A stretch of 37,299 nucleotides of DNA from Leptospiraceae bacterium (GTDB lineage: Bacteria; Spirochaetota; Leptospiria; Turneriellales; Turneriellaceae): the NCBI GenBank assembly GCA_020440825.1, contig JAGRNJ010000028.1, positions 2,350-39,648 on the forward strand. Direction: 5' to 3'. Position 1 is the first letter of the stretch, and every line of letters starts with the position of its first letter. Below the pieces are notes generated by a model. It made no database searches. It was not told the DNA's origin and saw only the letters and a list, made by a program, of their open reading frames with translations. The position numbers and the translations under genes are program-made. Positions 7,856-16,341 of the stretch are shown here, piece by piece.

Positions 7856-9213
7856 TTGTATCTCCTGTTCATCATTGTTTGCATTGTTCCCCGAATCTGT
7901 TCTTTGAGAAAAGGGTTTTGAATGTTTTCCATGATTTCGAGCAAAGGATTAACACTGGAATTTGAGTTGATGCGTTCTAACCCAAACAGGGCAGCCGAAC
8001 GTACATAGTAGTTTTCTGTTGAATCTTTTAAAATATTCAACAAAGGCTGCACACTGCTCTCATTTTTTAAGTTGCCAAGTGAAAGAGCAGTCTCTGCACG
8101 AATTCGAATATCTGAGTGCAGCAGGTTCTGAATCAAGGCCGTATGCCCCCTCTGGTCTTTGACGAGTCCTGCAGCGTAAATTGCCCACAGTTTAAGAGAA
8201 AAATCAGATTCGTTTGCCATAATTGTATTTAGACCTTTCATGCCTCCAGATGTACCAAAGTGGATGATTGCATCAATCTCCATTTTTTTTAAATCATTTT
8301 CAGTTTCTTCAGCCAGTTGTTCAGAAACATAGAAAGCTGCACTGGCATCGGTATATTGTTGAATAGCCTGTACTGCGGCTCGCCGCACCCTAGGAACATG
8401 ATCAGAGATGGCCTTGGTCAGCTGCTGGTATGCGTTCCTTGGTCTATATTGAATAATAATTTCAATTGCTTTTGTGCGAACCTCACTATCGGGATCATCG
8501 GTAATCATTTGTATGTATGTAGGGTGAGCTTCTGTTCTTCCCAGTGACTCAAGCGATTTCATGGCATATAACCGAACAGATTTATTCGCGTCTCCCAGAG
8601 CTTGTATGAAAACAGGTATCGATCGTTCATCTTTTAACGCATCGAGTGCATCAATTGCATAAACCCGCTCAAGTGGGTTTGAAGAATCCATTAGACCGAC
8701 AACCAGGGCAAAAGCTCTGTCGTCTTGAAATTTGCTGAAAGTCTCCTGGGTATCTTTGCGTACATCTAATTGGGGATAAGCTACAAATGAAGCAATATCG
8801 TAAAACATATCACGCAGGCGGGCATTCCCGACTGTCTGAACACAGATTCTTATTGAGTTTACATCTTCCCTGTTATGCAGGTGCTTATCTTTGAGAAATT
8901 TTAATTCTTTTCTACACAGAAAAGTGAACTGTTCCCGCCAGGCATTGTCTTCATAATAAGCCCTTTTCACCAGAAATAGAATAAATTTGCGACGGGTCTG
9001 AAAATTTTTAGGCCATGCAGAAAAAGCGAATAAAGATTTATATTGTTTATCATTGGGAGAGAATTCTGTTGTAAAGAAATTGGCTACTGCAGAATCATTT
9101 TCTTCTCTGATTGCTGTGTCAATGTCAGGCTGTTGTGCATTGTTTAAATCTGCGAAAACCAGATTGACAAGTAAAATGGAAGTAAAGACGATTTTTACTT
9201 TTTGAGCAGCCAT
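7852..9213 (-). CDS. Secreted HEAT-repeat protein
   Basis: A 453-residue protein with an N-terminal signal peptide (basic start, then FTSILLVNLVFA, likely cleavage before DLNNAQ). From about residue 150 to the end it is built of roughly 30-residue alpha-hairpin units with the HEAT/PBS-lyase pattern: LERVYAIDALDALKDERSIP, KSVRLYAMKSLESLG, SEVRTKAIEIII, PRVRRAAVQAIQQY, IRIRAETALSLGNLKNESSV, YVRSAALFGLERI. I count about eight units. Such arrays are protein-binding scaffolds. The N-terminal 130 residues are helical and unassigned. It is probably periplasmic or surface attached, but no lipobox Cys is seen. It is co-transcribed with the DUF4416 gene and divergent from the AAA+ gene, across a 52-base gap that contains a 14-base palindrome. 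Confidence 0.85.
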   Translation of the reverse strand: MAAQKVKIVFTSILLVNLVFADLNNAQQPDIDTAIREENDSAVANFFTTEFSPNDKQYKSLFAFSAWPKNFQTRRKFILFLVKRAYYEDNAWREQFTFLCRKELKFLKDKHLHNREDVNSIRICVQTVGNARLRDMFYDIASFVAYPQLDVRKDTQETFSKFQDDRAFALVVGLMDSSNPLERVYAIDALDALKDERSIPVFIQALGDANKSVRLYAMKSLESLGRTEAHPTYIQMITDDPDSEVRTKAIEIIIQYRPRNAYQQLTKAISDHVPRVRRAAVQAIQQYTDASAAFYVSEQLAEETENDLKKMEIDAIIHFGTSGGMKGLNTIMANESDFSLKLWAIYAAGLVKDQRGHTALIQNLLHSDIRIRAETALSLGNLKNESSVQPLLNILKDSTENYYVRSAALFGLERINSNSSVNPLLEIMENIQNPFLKEQIRGTMQTMMNRRYK

Positions 9214-9230
9214 AGCCTATTTGAAAAGAG

Positions 9231-9244
9231 CGGGCTTTAGCCCG
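9231..9244. promoter_or_regulatory. 14-base palindrome in divergent gap
   Basis: CGGGCTTTAGCCCG has perfect 6-base arms with a TT/A centre, placed between the HEAT-repeat gene (start 9213, minus) and the AAA+ gene (start 9266, plus). It is the only strong symmetry in the 52-base gap. It could be a repressor site shared by both genes or a small RNA hairpin in a leader. There is no T-run, so it is not an intrinsic terminator. Confidence 0.35.
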
Positions 9245-9265
9245 TAAACCATAATTCACATTGAC

Positions 9266-10525
9266 TTGACAATCGTGCATTTGACTTTTCATTGGATTGT
9301 GTCAGAAAATCTGATCCCATTTTCAGAGTTGCAAAAACATATTCATGAGCTTGCTGAAGAACTGGCCATTGACAGGTCAGAAATTTCAGTAGGTTATGAA
9401 CGAGATTCGTTTTCGTTCAGATTGATGCTGTCGAATGTCGACGATCTTGCAATTATCGATACTCTCTCACTGGCTAAACGTCATATTGAAAACTGGCGAA
9501 TTCATACCTTTGAGCGCGGGTTTCTTTCTATCCAATGTTTGAATAAAAATTTGCTTTCATCAGAGGGACTTTTCGATAATCTCAAGATAAGATTATCAGG
9601 CCTATACGGTGAGAAAAGTCTCGAAGTTGTAAAAAAGGGTGACCTGAATGCCACTGAACTTTCTTTGCTGGTTGCGCTGATTCGCAGACTGCGCACAACC
9701 AAAAAAAATAAAGACATTTTGGGGATGCTCAGCGATGCGGGATGCCAGGTATTAAAGCCGGCAGAGAATACTGCTCGATTCAGTGATCTAGGCGGTTATG
9801 AAAGTGTAAAAGATCAAATAAAAGAAACGATTTTGCTTCCTTTACAGAATCCATCGTTTTTTGATCAGGTTTCGATTGCAGCCAGGGGAACAGCTGAAAA
9901 TGCGCGACCTAAAGCAATTCTATTCGAGGGTCCGCCGGGAACAGGAAAAACCAGTATGGCCAAGACCATAGCCCGTGAAGCAGGGCTGCCACTCGTTTAT
10001 GTTCCACTGGAGAACCTGTTGTCAGCTTATTATGGTGAATCGAGCAAACGACTAGCGGCAATTTTTGATTTAGCTTTCGACTATAATGGGGATGGGCTTA
10101 TTTTGTTTCTCGATGAAATTGATGCATTGGCCCCCTCCCGTAATGAGAAATTATTTGAAGCTACCCGGCGAATGTTATCGGTACTGTTGCAAAAAATAGA
10201 AGGAATCGGTACAAGAGAAGGAATACTGACGATCGGTGCAACCAACCGCAGTGATGATATTGATACTGCTCTTCTCTCAAGGTTTGATTCAATTATCCAT
10301 TTTGGCCTTCCCCAAAAAGAAGATATTGTAGAAATGCTGAAAATGCTTGCCCGTCATTTGAGTGAGAATGATTACATTTCACTTTCTGCCCGCCTTGAAG
10401 GCAAAGCTCCCCGGACAATTCGGGATATCTGTGAACGAGCTGAGAGAAAGACTGCCAGAATTTTATTACAGACTAAAAAGCCTGCGGCAGCACCTACACT
10501 TGATGTATATCTCAGTTCAATATGA
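9266..10525 (+). CDS. AAA+ ATPase with unidentified N-terminal domain
   Basis: A 419-residue protein. Residues about 170-400 are one classical AAA module of the FtsH/Cdc48 type: the FSDLGGYESVKDQIKE lead-in, Walker A GPPGTGKT (222-229), Walker B LILFLDEIDAL, sensor 1 GATNRSDDID, an arginine-finger candidate in LLSRFDSIIHF, and the small lid domain with APRTIRDICERAERK. The first 165 residues match no family I recognise; they are alpha/beta and could be a substrate-recognition domain. There is no membrane segment or protease domain, so it acts as a cytosolic remodeller of unknown target. The start is probably TTG at 9266, because no in-frame ATG exists until well inside the protein. It is convergent and abutting (10525/10526) with the next gene. 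Confidence 0.85.
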   Translation: MTIVHLTFHWIVSENLIPFSELQKHIHELAEELAIDRSEISVGYERDSFSFRLMLSNVDDLAIIDTLSLAKRHIENWRIHTFERGFLSIQCLNKNLLSSEGLFDNLKIRLSGLYGEKSLEVVKKGDLNATELSLLVALIRRLRTTKKNKDILGMLSDAGCQVLKPAENTARFSDLGGYESVKDQIKETILLPLQNPSFFDQVSIAARGTAENARPKAILFEGPPGTGKTSMAKTIAREAGLPLVYVPLENLLSAYYGESSKRLAAIFDLAFDYNGDGLILFLDEIDALAPSRNEKLFEATRRMLSVLLQKIEGIGTREGILTIGATNRSDDIDTALLSRFDSIIHFGLPQKEDIVEMLKMLARHLSENDYISLSARLEGKAPRTIRDICERAERKTARILLQTKKPAAAPTLDVYLSSI

Positions 10526-11050
10526 TTACCGGGAATACTCTCGAATATCATCATACTCGGTTTCACTGGTCAAAGATTCAAACGGAATTTCAACCGGGGT
10601 TTCATAATCTACAAGTCCTGGACCAACAGGTGAAACAATGTCAAAATAAACAGAATCCTGTACTGTATTTTTATATGCAACCCGCAGTAAATATTGTCCG
10701 GGTTCCAGATTTTCGTAATAATCTACAATTGCACCGACCCCAGGTCGTATCGTAGAGTTGCGAAGATCTATTTCATTAAATCCCAGACTCTTGCGAGATA
10801 AGCTGATTGCATATGGCAAGGTTGTATCAGGGGCAGATGGCTTCCAGGTAAACCACAATGTTTTGTCTGAGGGAAAAGAAGTCCCACTGCGATATTTCTT
10901 GAACCATTTTGGGCGATAATGGTTTTTACCAAGGCTGTCGAGTTCTGACATCTCTGCCGGGAAAAAAGCAAACATTCCCGGTTCTTCTTCGGCGCAGAAT
11001 AACATCGAGAATAGTAAAATCATGAAAACGCTTGTCTTAATCTTCACCAT
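10526..11050 (-). CDS. Probable exported envelope protein, unknown function
   Basis: A 174-residue protein I do not recognise. The N-terminus is an export signal (VKIKTSVFMILLFSMLFCAEE). The Cys at residue 19 followed by acidic residues resembles a loose spirochaetal lipobox (MLFC), so it may be a lipoprotein, though Phe at -1 is unusual. The mature part has a beta-rich look: LWFTWKPSAPDTTLPYAISL and LEPGQYLLRVAYKNTVQDSVYFDI resemble an Ig-like or fibronectin-like sandwich. It is convergent with the AAA+ gene and divergent from the V-ATPase operon, 186 bases away. Confidence 0.65.
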   Translation of the reverse strand: MVKIKTSVFMILLFSMLFCAEEEPGMFAFFPAEMSELDSLGKNHYRPKWFKKYRSGTSFPSDKTLWFTWKPSAPDTTLPYAISLSRKSLGFNEIDLRNSTIRPGVGAIVDYYENLEPGQYLLRVAYKNTVQDSVYFDIVSPVGPGLVDYETPVEIPFESLTSETEYDDIREYSR

Positions 11051-11193
11051 CCAAATATCGGACTCTTTTTCGTTTTTTTTCAGTATTTAAGTGAGCAATA
11101 ATCAATCTTGTTGGTGGTGCTCAAAAAGTTTAAGTCTTACTCAGTAAAACGTTTAACCGGGAACTTGAAGAAAATTCAGGGCCAGGATTCTTT

Positions 11194-11222
11194 AGATTTG
11201 GCTGTTCAATAGATTCAAATCT
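11194..11222 (+). repeat. Inverted repeat just upstream of atpE
   Basis: AGATTTG (11194-11200) and CAAATCT (11216-11222) form perfect 7-base arms around a 15-base loop, ending 14 bases before the atpE ATG. In the mRNA this would be a leader hairpin close to the ribosome site of the first V-ATPase gene; as DNA it could be an operator. I see no convincing sigma-70 promoter in the 186-base gap 11051-11236. Confidence 0.3.
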
Positions 11223-11236
11223 GGGAAAATGCCTTG

Positions 11237-11833
11237 ATGCAGAACTCATTAGAAAAGCTTGTTGACCGTATCTATGCAGATGGCCTGCAAAAAGCAGGCA
11301 AAGAAGCAGATAGACTGCGTGAATCAGCAAAAATTGATGCAGATAAGATTATTGCTGAAGCTAAAGCAGATGCTGCTGAAATTTTAAAAGAAGCAGAGAG
11401 ATCAGCAGCCAATGTCAAGAGTAATGTCAATGCCGAATTAAAGCTTGCTTTTGACCAGACCCTCTCAAACCTGAAAAAAGAGATAAAAGAGCTGATAGTA
11501 CTAAAGACAGCAGGTACGGGAGCTCAACAATTGGTATCTGACTATGATCTTATGGCAGGCTTTATCAGCGAGATTATTTCAAAAATGCCAGAGCAAAACT
11601 TTTCAATCGAAGTCTCTGAATCTCAGAAAAAAAATTACATTGATGCTATTTCTACCCGAATTCCTGATAAAATTCAAAATCTGGAAATTTCAGGCGGGAA
11701 AATGAAAGGCGGATTTACAATTGCTCAACGGGGTGCAGGCTATCACCTGGATTTTACCGATGAGACATTGCAGCAATATTTCTCGCAGTTCATTCGATCA
11801 GCGGCCATGACAATTTTTAAGAATTCTCAATGA
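11237..11833 (+). CDS. atpE: V-type ATPase subunit E
   Basis: About 198 residues. It is the peripheral-stalk subunit E that holds the A3B3 head of the V/A-type ATPase. The N-terminal half is a long charged coiled coil (AGKEADRLRESAKIDADK, then AEAKADAAEILKEAERSA), and the C-terminal half is the globular domain ending GFTIAQRGAGYHLDFTDET, as in the NtpE/VatE family. I start at the ATG at 11237 rather than the TTG immediately before it. It is the first gene of a seven-gene unit in the order E-DUF2764-A-B-D-I-K. Subunit G/H, the usual E partner, is not encoded here. Confidence 0.9.
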   Translation: MQNSLEKLVDRIYADGLQKAGKEADRLRESAKIDADKIIAEAKADAAEILKEAERSAANVKSNVNAELKLAFDQTLSNLKKEIKELIVLKTAGTGAQQLVSDYDLMAGFISEIISKMPEQNFSIEVSESQKKNYIDAISTRIPDKIQNLEISGGKMKGGFTIAQRGAGYHLDFTDETLQQYFSQFIRSAAMTIFKNSQ

Positions 11834-11840
11834 ACAAATC

Positions 11841-12686
11841 ATGAAAACGACATATTATTATCTGGTCAGTGGTTTACCTGAAATAAATGAAGAATCTGCG
11901 GCGAATATTAGCCGCATAAAAATGGAAATCGAAGAACAACTTGATAGTTACGATGCAATTGCTTTTCGGTTTTTAATTTTTAAAAATGACAATAAGAACC
12001 TTCTGCAGTTTTTACGTCAACGTGATGGTATTGAGGCAGAGCCAGGAACCGATTTCTTTGTTCCCGCGAATTTTTCATTTGAAGACCTCGAGAATCTCAT
12101 AATCGATGCATATGACTCAGAGTACTCTGTTCCAGAATATATCGAACAGTTTCTGGAAGAACTGAAAAATGAAAAATATACCTTACGCGAACGTGAGAAC
12201 AGGCTGTTACAACTTTATTACGAAGCCGGTATCGAGTACCCTAATAGATTCATCTCTCAATATTTCCTTTTTAAAAGAGATTTGAAAAACATTATTTTAA
12301 CATTGAATGCAAAAATGGCAAACTTCAAATCAGAACGAATTGTGATTGGTGATTACGATTTAGCGAAAGACCTCTTTATTGCACAGGGTAGAGATCTCGG
12401 GCTTTCAAAAGTCTATGATTATGTGAATACTCTTGCCGATAAACTTTTGAATCGTGAACTGGTCGATCTGGAACTGGAAATAGACAATATTGTATTCAGT
12501 TTTCTAAATGAAAATTTTGATGAAAATGGGTTCCATCTAGAGGCTGTTCTTATATGGTTCCTTAAACTTGCTTCGTTTTCACGCTGGAATCAGCTGCGTG
12601 AGCAAGAGGGATCGACAGCGTTAGATTCTATTGTTAATAGAATCGTACAGACAAGTGCCCTCCCATTGGAGAATGTTAATGAATAG
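11841..12686 (+). CDS. DUF2764 protein of the V-ATPase operon
   Basis: 281 residues, cytosolic, largely helical, acidic. The N-terminal strand TYYYLVSGLPEI and the position between atpE and atpA identify it as the DUF2764 family, whose members occupy this slot in spirochaete and chlamydial V-ATPase operons. These operons lack recognisable genes for subunits C (d), F and G, so this protein is a natural candidate for a structural replacement of one of them, most likely the rotor-cap subunit C. That is an inference; no homology to subunit C is visible by eye. Its last 8 bases overlap the atpA start, indicating translational coupling. Confidence 0.8.
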   Translation: MKTTYYYLVSGLPEINEESAANISRIKMEIEEQLDSYDAIAFRFLIFKNDNKNLLQFLRQRDGIEAEPGTDFFVPANFSFEDLENLIIDAYDSEYSVPEYIEQFLEELKNEKYTLRERENRLLQLYYEAGIEYPNRFISQYFLFKRDLKNIILTLNAKMANFKSERIVIGDYDLAKDLFIAQGRDLGLSKVYDYVNTLADKLLNRELVDLELEIDNIVFSFLNENFDENGFHLEAVLIWFLKLASFSRWNQLREQEGSTALDSIVNRIVQTSALPLENVNE

Positions 12687-14460
12687 TAATTCAAATACTG
12701 CCACAGGCATTATAAATGGTATTATTTCAAATCTAGTCAGTATAGAGTTTTCAGGTTCTGTGGCCCAGAATGAAATCTGTTTTATTCAACATAACAATGT
12801 CAATCTGATGGCAGAAGTCATCCGCATTACCGGAAATATTGCCCAGGCGCAGGTTTTTGAATCTACACGAGGTTTAAAGATCGGTACTGCTGTTCAGTTT
12901 GCCGGGCACATGCTAGAGGTTAATCTGGGGCCTGGAATATTATCCCGTAAATATGATGGTCTGCAGAATGACCTTGAAAAAATTCCAGGGTTATTTCTTG
13001 AGCGTGGCAGTGTCAGCGATCCGCTTGATGCTGAACGACAGTTTGATTTTAAACCCCTTGTTCAAACCGGTGAAAAAGTTCAAGCCTGTCACTGGCTGGG
13101 AGAAGTAAAGGAAGGATGGATCTCACACAAAATAATGGTACCATTCAAATTCTCGGGAGAATATGTCGTTGAAACAATTGCCAGTCAGGGGTCATACAGA
13201 GTAGATGAGACTGTTGCCACACTTAGCGATGAAAATGGTACAATACATTCAGTGACCATGCGGCAAAAATGGCCGGTTAAAAAAGCGCTGCCCGGTTATC
13301 TTAAAAAACTTCGTCCCTATAAATTATTGGAAACTGGAATTCGAGCAATTGATACCTTAAACCCTATGACAGAGGGGGGAACCGGTTTTATTCCCGGGCC
13401 TTTTGGCTGTGGAAAAACAGTTCTACAGCATGCTATGAGCAAAAATGCAGATGCTGACTTGATCATTATTACGGCATGTGGTGAAAGAGCGAATGAAGTA
13501 GTAGAAATATTCAAGGAGTTTCCAGAGCTTGATGACCCTCGTACTGGTCGAAAGCTAATGGAACGCACTACGATTATCTGCAACACCTCAAATATGCCAG
13601 TTGCAGCAAGGGAAGCCTCGGTATACACAGGAATGACTCTGGCTGAGTACTATCGTGCCATGGGTTTGAAAGTCTTGTTGCTTGCCGATTCGACTTCCCG
13701 ATGGGCGCAAGCGCTCAGAGAAATGTCTAACCGGCTTGAAGAGTTACCCGGTCCAGATGCATTTCCTATGGATTTAAGTGCAATAATTTCAGGCTTTTAT
13801 GCCCGGGCCGGTTTCGTAGAACTGACCAATGGCCTTACTGGTTCCGTCACATTCGTGGGAACGGTCTCTCCGGCCGGGGGAAACCTGAAAGAACCGGTTA
13901 CAGAAAGTACGCGCAAAGCAGCCCGCTGTTTTTATGCTCTGGCTCAGAAGCGTGCTGATTCAAAAAGGTATCCCGCGATTGATCCGCTTGATTCTTATTC
14001 AAAGTATTTAGAGTATCCTGGTTTTCGCGATTATCTGGATGAAAAAATCGAAAAAGACTGGGCATTGAAAGTTGAAAAAGCCCGGGATATTTTGCGTCGC
14101 AGTGTTGAGTCCAGTGATCAGATTTCTATATTGGGAGATGATTCAGTTCCTGTTGAATACCATGAAATTTTCTGGAAAGGGGAATTGATTGATTTCGCTT
14201 TGTTACAGCAAGATGCATTCGATGATATTGACCAGAGCACCCCTATGGGAAGACAACGCTATATGTTGAATTTAATTCTGGAAATCTGTGATGCTGAAAT
14301 TCGATTTTCAAACTTTGAAGATGTAGGTAAATATTATAAATCTATAATTAACCTGTTGAGACAAATGAATTACTGTGAATTTCAAGATGACTCTTTCAAG
14401 CAATATCAAATTGAAATTCAAAAAATATTAACTTCAAGAGTAGAGAAAGGTGCGGCATGA
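12679..14460 (+). CDS. atpA: V-type ATPase catalytic subunit A
   Basis: 593 residues, the nucleotide-hydrolysing subunit. Walker A is GPFGCGKTV; the catalytic region CGERANEVVE, the SNMPVAAREAS stretch, and the Walker B region LKVLLLADSTSRWAQALREMS follow, with the subunit-A-specific non-homologous insert before the P-loop (GEVKEGWISH and onward). The start is set at the ATG at 12679, seven bases after a GGAG ribosome site; the in-frame ATG at 12673 is too close to that site, and frame upstream of it overlaps the DUF2764 gene. Length is standard. It shares ATGA with atpB. Confidence 0.97.
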   Translation: MNSNSNTATGIINGIISNLVSIEFSGSVAQNEICFIQHNNVNLMAEVIRITGNIAQAQVFESTRGLKIGTAVQFAGHMLEVNLGPGILSRKYDGLQNDLEKIPGLFLERGSVSDPLDAERQFDFKPLVQTGEKVQACHWLGEVKEGWISHKIMVPFKFSGEYVVETIASQGSYRVDETVATLSDENGTIHSVTMRQKWPVKKALPGYLKKLRPYKLLETGIRAIDTLNPMTEGGTGFIPGPFGCGKTVLQHAMSKNADADLIIITACGERANEVVEIFKEFPELDDPRTGRKLMERTTIICNTSNMPVAAREASVYTGMTLAEYYRAMGLKVLLLADSTSRWAQALREMSNRLEELPGPDAFPMDLSAIISGFYARAGFVELTNGLTGSVTFVGTVSPAGGNLKEPVTESTRKAARCFYALAQKRADSKRYPAIDPLDSYSKYLEYPGFRDYLDEKIEKDWALKVEKARDILRRSVESSDQISILGDDSVPVEYHEIFWKGELIDFALLQQDAFDDIDQSTPMGRQRYMLNLILEICDAEIRFSNFEDVGKYYKSIINLLRQMNYCEFQDDSFKQYQIEIQKILTSRVEKGAA

Positions 14461-15779
14461 AGAAAATTTATACGCATTTGAATAAGATAACTAAAGCGAC
14501 TGTCGAACTTACTGCGTTTGATGTCGGGAATGAAGAGCTTGCAATAGTAGATGGTCGCTATGCTCAAGTCGTTAAAATTGCTGGCGATAAGGTTACGCTG
14601 CAGGTATTCTCTGGTACGGAAGGGATTGCAACAAATGCAGAAGCCTTCTTTTTGGGCCATGCTCCGAGACTGGCAGTTGGTCCCGAGCTTTCAGGGCGAT
14701 ATTTTAACGCCTATGGGAATCCTATTGATAACGGCCCAGAAGTTGATGGAATCATTACTGAAATTGGCGGGCCTACTATTAATCCTGTTCGTAGAGAACA
14801 ACCATCAGAATTGATAGCAACAGGCATTGCAGGTATTGACCTGAACAATACTCTGGTAACGGGTCAAAAAATTCCGTTTTTCGCAGATTCAGATCAGCCT
14901 TATAATCAGGTTATGGCAACAGTTGCACTACGAGCAGAAGCAGACAGAATTATCCTCGGTGGGATGGGTCTTAGCAATGATGATTATTTGTATTATCAAT
15001 CTGTTTTCGAGAATGCGGGGGTTAAACACCGCATTACGGCATTTATCAACACTACAGATGATCCTTCTGTTGAAAGATTACTGATTCCCGATATGTGTTT
15101 AACTGCGGCTGAATATTTTGCGGTTCAAAAAAAAGAAAAGGTACTCGTTTTACTTACCGATATGACTCTCTTTGCTGAGGCTTTGGCCATTGTTTCGAAT
15201 AAAATGGACCAGATACCTTCGAAAGATTCGATGCCCGGATCTCTGTATAGTGATTTAGCCAGAATTTATGAGAAAGCAGCACAGTTTCCTGATGGAGGTT
15301 CCATTACTTTAATTGCAGTTACTACTCTAAACGATGGTGATATAACACATGCAATTCCTGACAATACGGGTTACATTACTGAAGGACAATTGTTCTTACG
15401 ACGTGACACAGGCGTTAGCAAGGTAATTGTAGATCCTTTTCGATCACTCTCTCGTTTAAAACAAATCGTAATCGGGAAAAAAACCCGTGAAGATCATCCG
15501 CATATTATGAACGCTCTGGTACGGCTTTTTTCAGATGCTGCTTCAGCCAAAACAAAACAGGAAAACGGTTTTGATTTAACTCGGTACGATACAAGAACTT
15601 TACAATTTGCAGAGCAATATTCTAAAAAATTACTGGCAATTGATATCAATGTATCTATTGAGCATATGCTAGATACCGGCTGGAAATTATTGCATCAATT
15701 TTTTGAGCAGAACGAAACCGGCATAAAGGCAGATATTTTGAAAAAATACTGGAACCATAATGAAATACCAGTTCAATAA
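14457..15779 (+). CDS. atpB: V-type ATPase subunit B
   Basis: 440 residues, the regulatory nucleotide-binding subunit that alternates with A in the head. It lacks a canonical P-loop, as expected: the corresponding position reads FADSDQPYNQ. Family marks include GRYFNAYGNPIDNGPE, INPVRREQPSELIATGIAGID, LVLLTDMTLFAEAL, and the SMPGSLYSDLARIYEKA segment with the conserved Arg that reaches the catalytic site. Its start overlaps the atpA stop as ATGA, and its 3' end overlaps atpD by 20 bases. Confidence 0.96.
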   Translation: MKKIYTHLNKITKATVELTAFDVGNEELAIVDGRYAQVVKIAGDKVTLQVFSGTEGIATNAEAFFLGHAPRLAVGPELSGRYFNAYGNPIDNGPEVDGIITEIGGPTINPVRREQPSELIATGIAGIDLNNTLVTGQKIPFFADSDQPYNQVMATVALRAEADRIILGGMGLSNDDYLYYQSVFENAGVKHRITAFINTTDDPSVERLLIPDMCLTAAEYFAVQKKEKVLVLLTDMTLFAEALAIVSNKMDQIPSKDSMPGSLYSDLARIYEKAAQFPDGGSITLIAVTTLNDGDITHAIPDNTGYITEGQLFLRRDTGVSKVIVDPFRSLSRLKQIVIGKKTREDHPHIMNALVRLFSDAASAKTKQENGFDLTRYDTRTLQFAEQYSKKLLAIDINVSIEHMLDTGWKLLHQFFEQNETGIKADILKKYWNHNEIPVQ

Positions 15780-16341
15780 AACATCGATGCAAAAAATTGA
15801 TCGGCAGCTGCAGGCCAGACGCCGTGCTCTGCCGACCTTAAAGGCAAAAGAAACAGCGTTGAGAGTAGAGGTACAAAAGGCACAGGGAGCACTTGAGAAT
15901 CTGCAATTAGAGCTAAAGAAATTTATGAATGCTCACTCTCAAATGACTCGTCTTTGGGTCGAGTATCCTGACTTATTACGCATTAAGCAGACCGATATAC
16001 AAGAGCGCAATATTGCGGGTGTGAAAATACCGGTATTAAGAGGAATTGATTTCAATATCACTAAAGCCGCTCTATTTCACCAGCGAGCATGGATTGTAGC
16101 AGGAACAAATATACTAAAAGAGATTGTTGAACTTAAAATAACCATTGAGCTGCAGAAACAGTCAATGCAAATACTATATAGAGCCAGAAAAAAAACAACA
16201 CAAAAAGTCAATTTATATGAAAAAGTTCAAATTCCGGAATTTCAGAATGCGATTCGAAAAATAAAACGTTTTCTGGAAGATGAAGAAAATCTTTCCCGTG
16301 CTTCTCAAAAAATTGTTAAAAGAAGAACTTCAACATTATGA
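15760..16341 (+). CDS. atpD: V-type ATPase subunit D
   Basis: 193 residues, the central rotor shaft. It is a long antiparallel coiled coil: an N-terminal helix (FNKTSMQKIDRQLQARRRALPTLKAKE) and a C-terminal helix (VNLYEKVQIPEFQNAIRKIKRFLEDEE) flank a short beta region. The YEKVQIPEFQNAIRKI pattern is the diagnostic subunit-D segment. It is slightly shorter than many homologues (200-220 residues). It starts inside the atpB 3' end (20-base overlap) and ends in an ATGA overlap with atpI. No gene for subunit F, which normally binds this shaft, is seen in the operon. Confidence 0.92.
   Translation: MKYQFNKTSMQKIDRQLQARRRALPTLKAKETALRVEVQKAQGALENLQLELKKFMNAHSQMTRLWVEYPDLLRIKQTDIQERNIAGVKIPVLRGIDFNITKAALFHQRAWIVAGTNILKEIVELKITIELQKQSMQILYRARKKTTQKVNLYEKVQIPEFQNAIRKIKRFLEDEENLSRASQKIVKRRTSTL

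Noticed and set aside
9266-9271. TTGACA as a -35 promoter element for the AAA+ gene
   Set aside because: It coincides with the probable TTG start codon, and no matching -10 lies 16-18 bases downstream.
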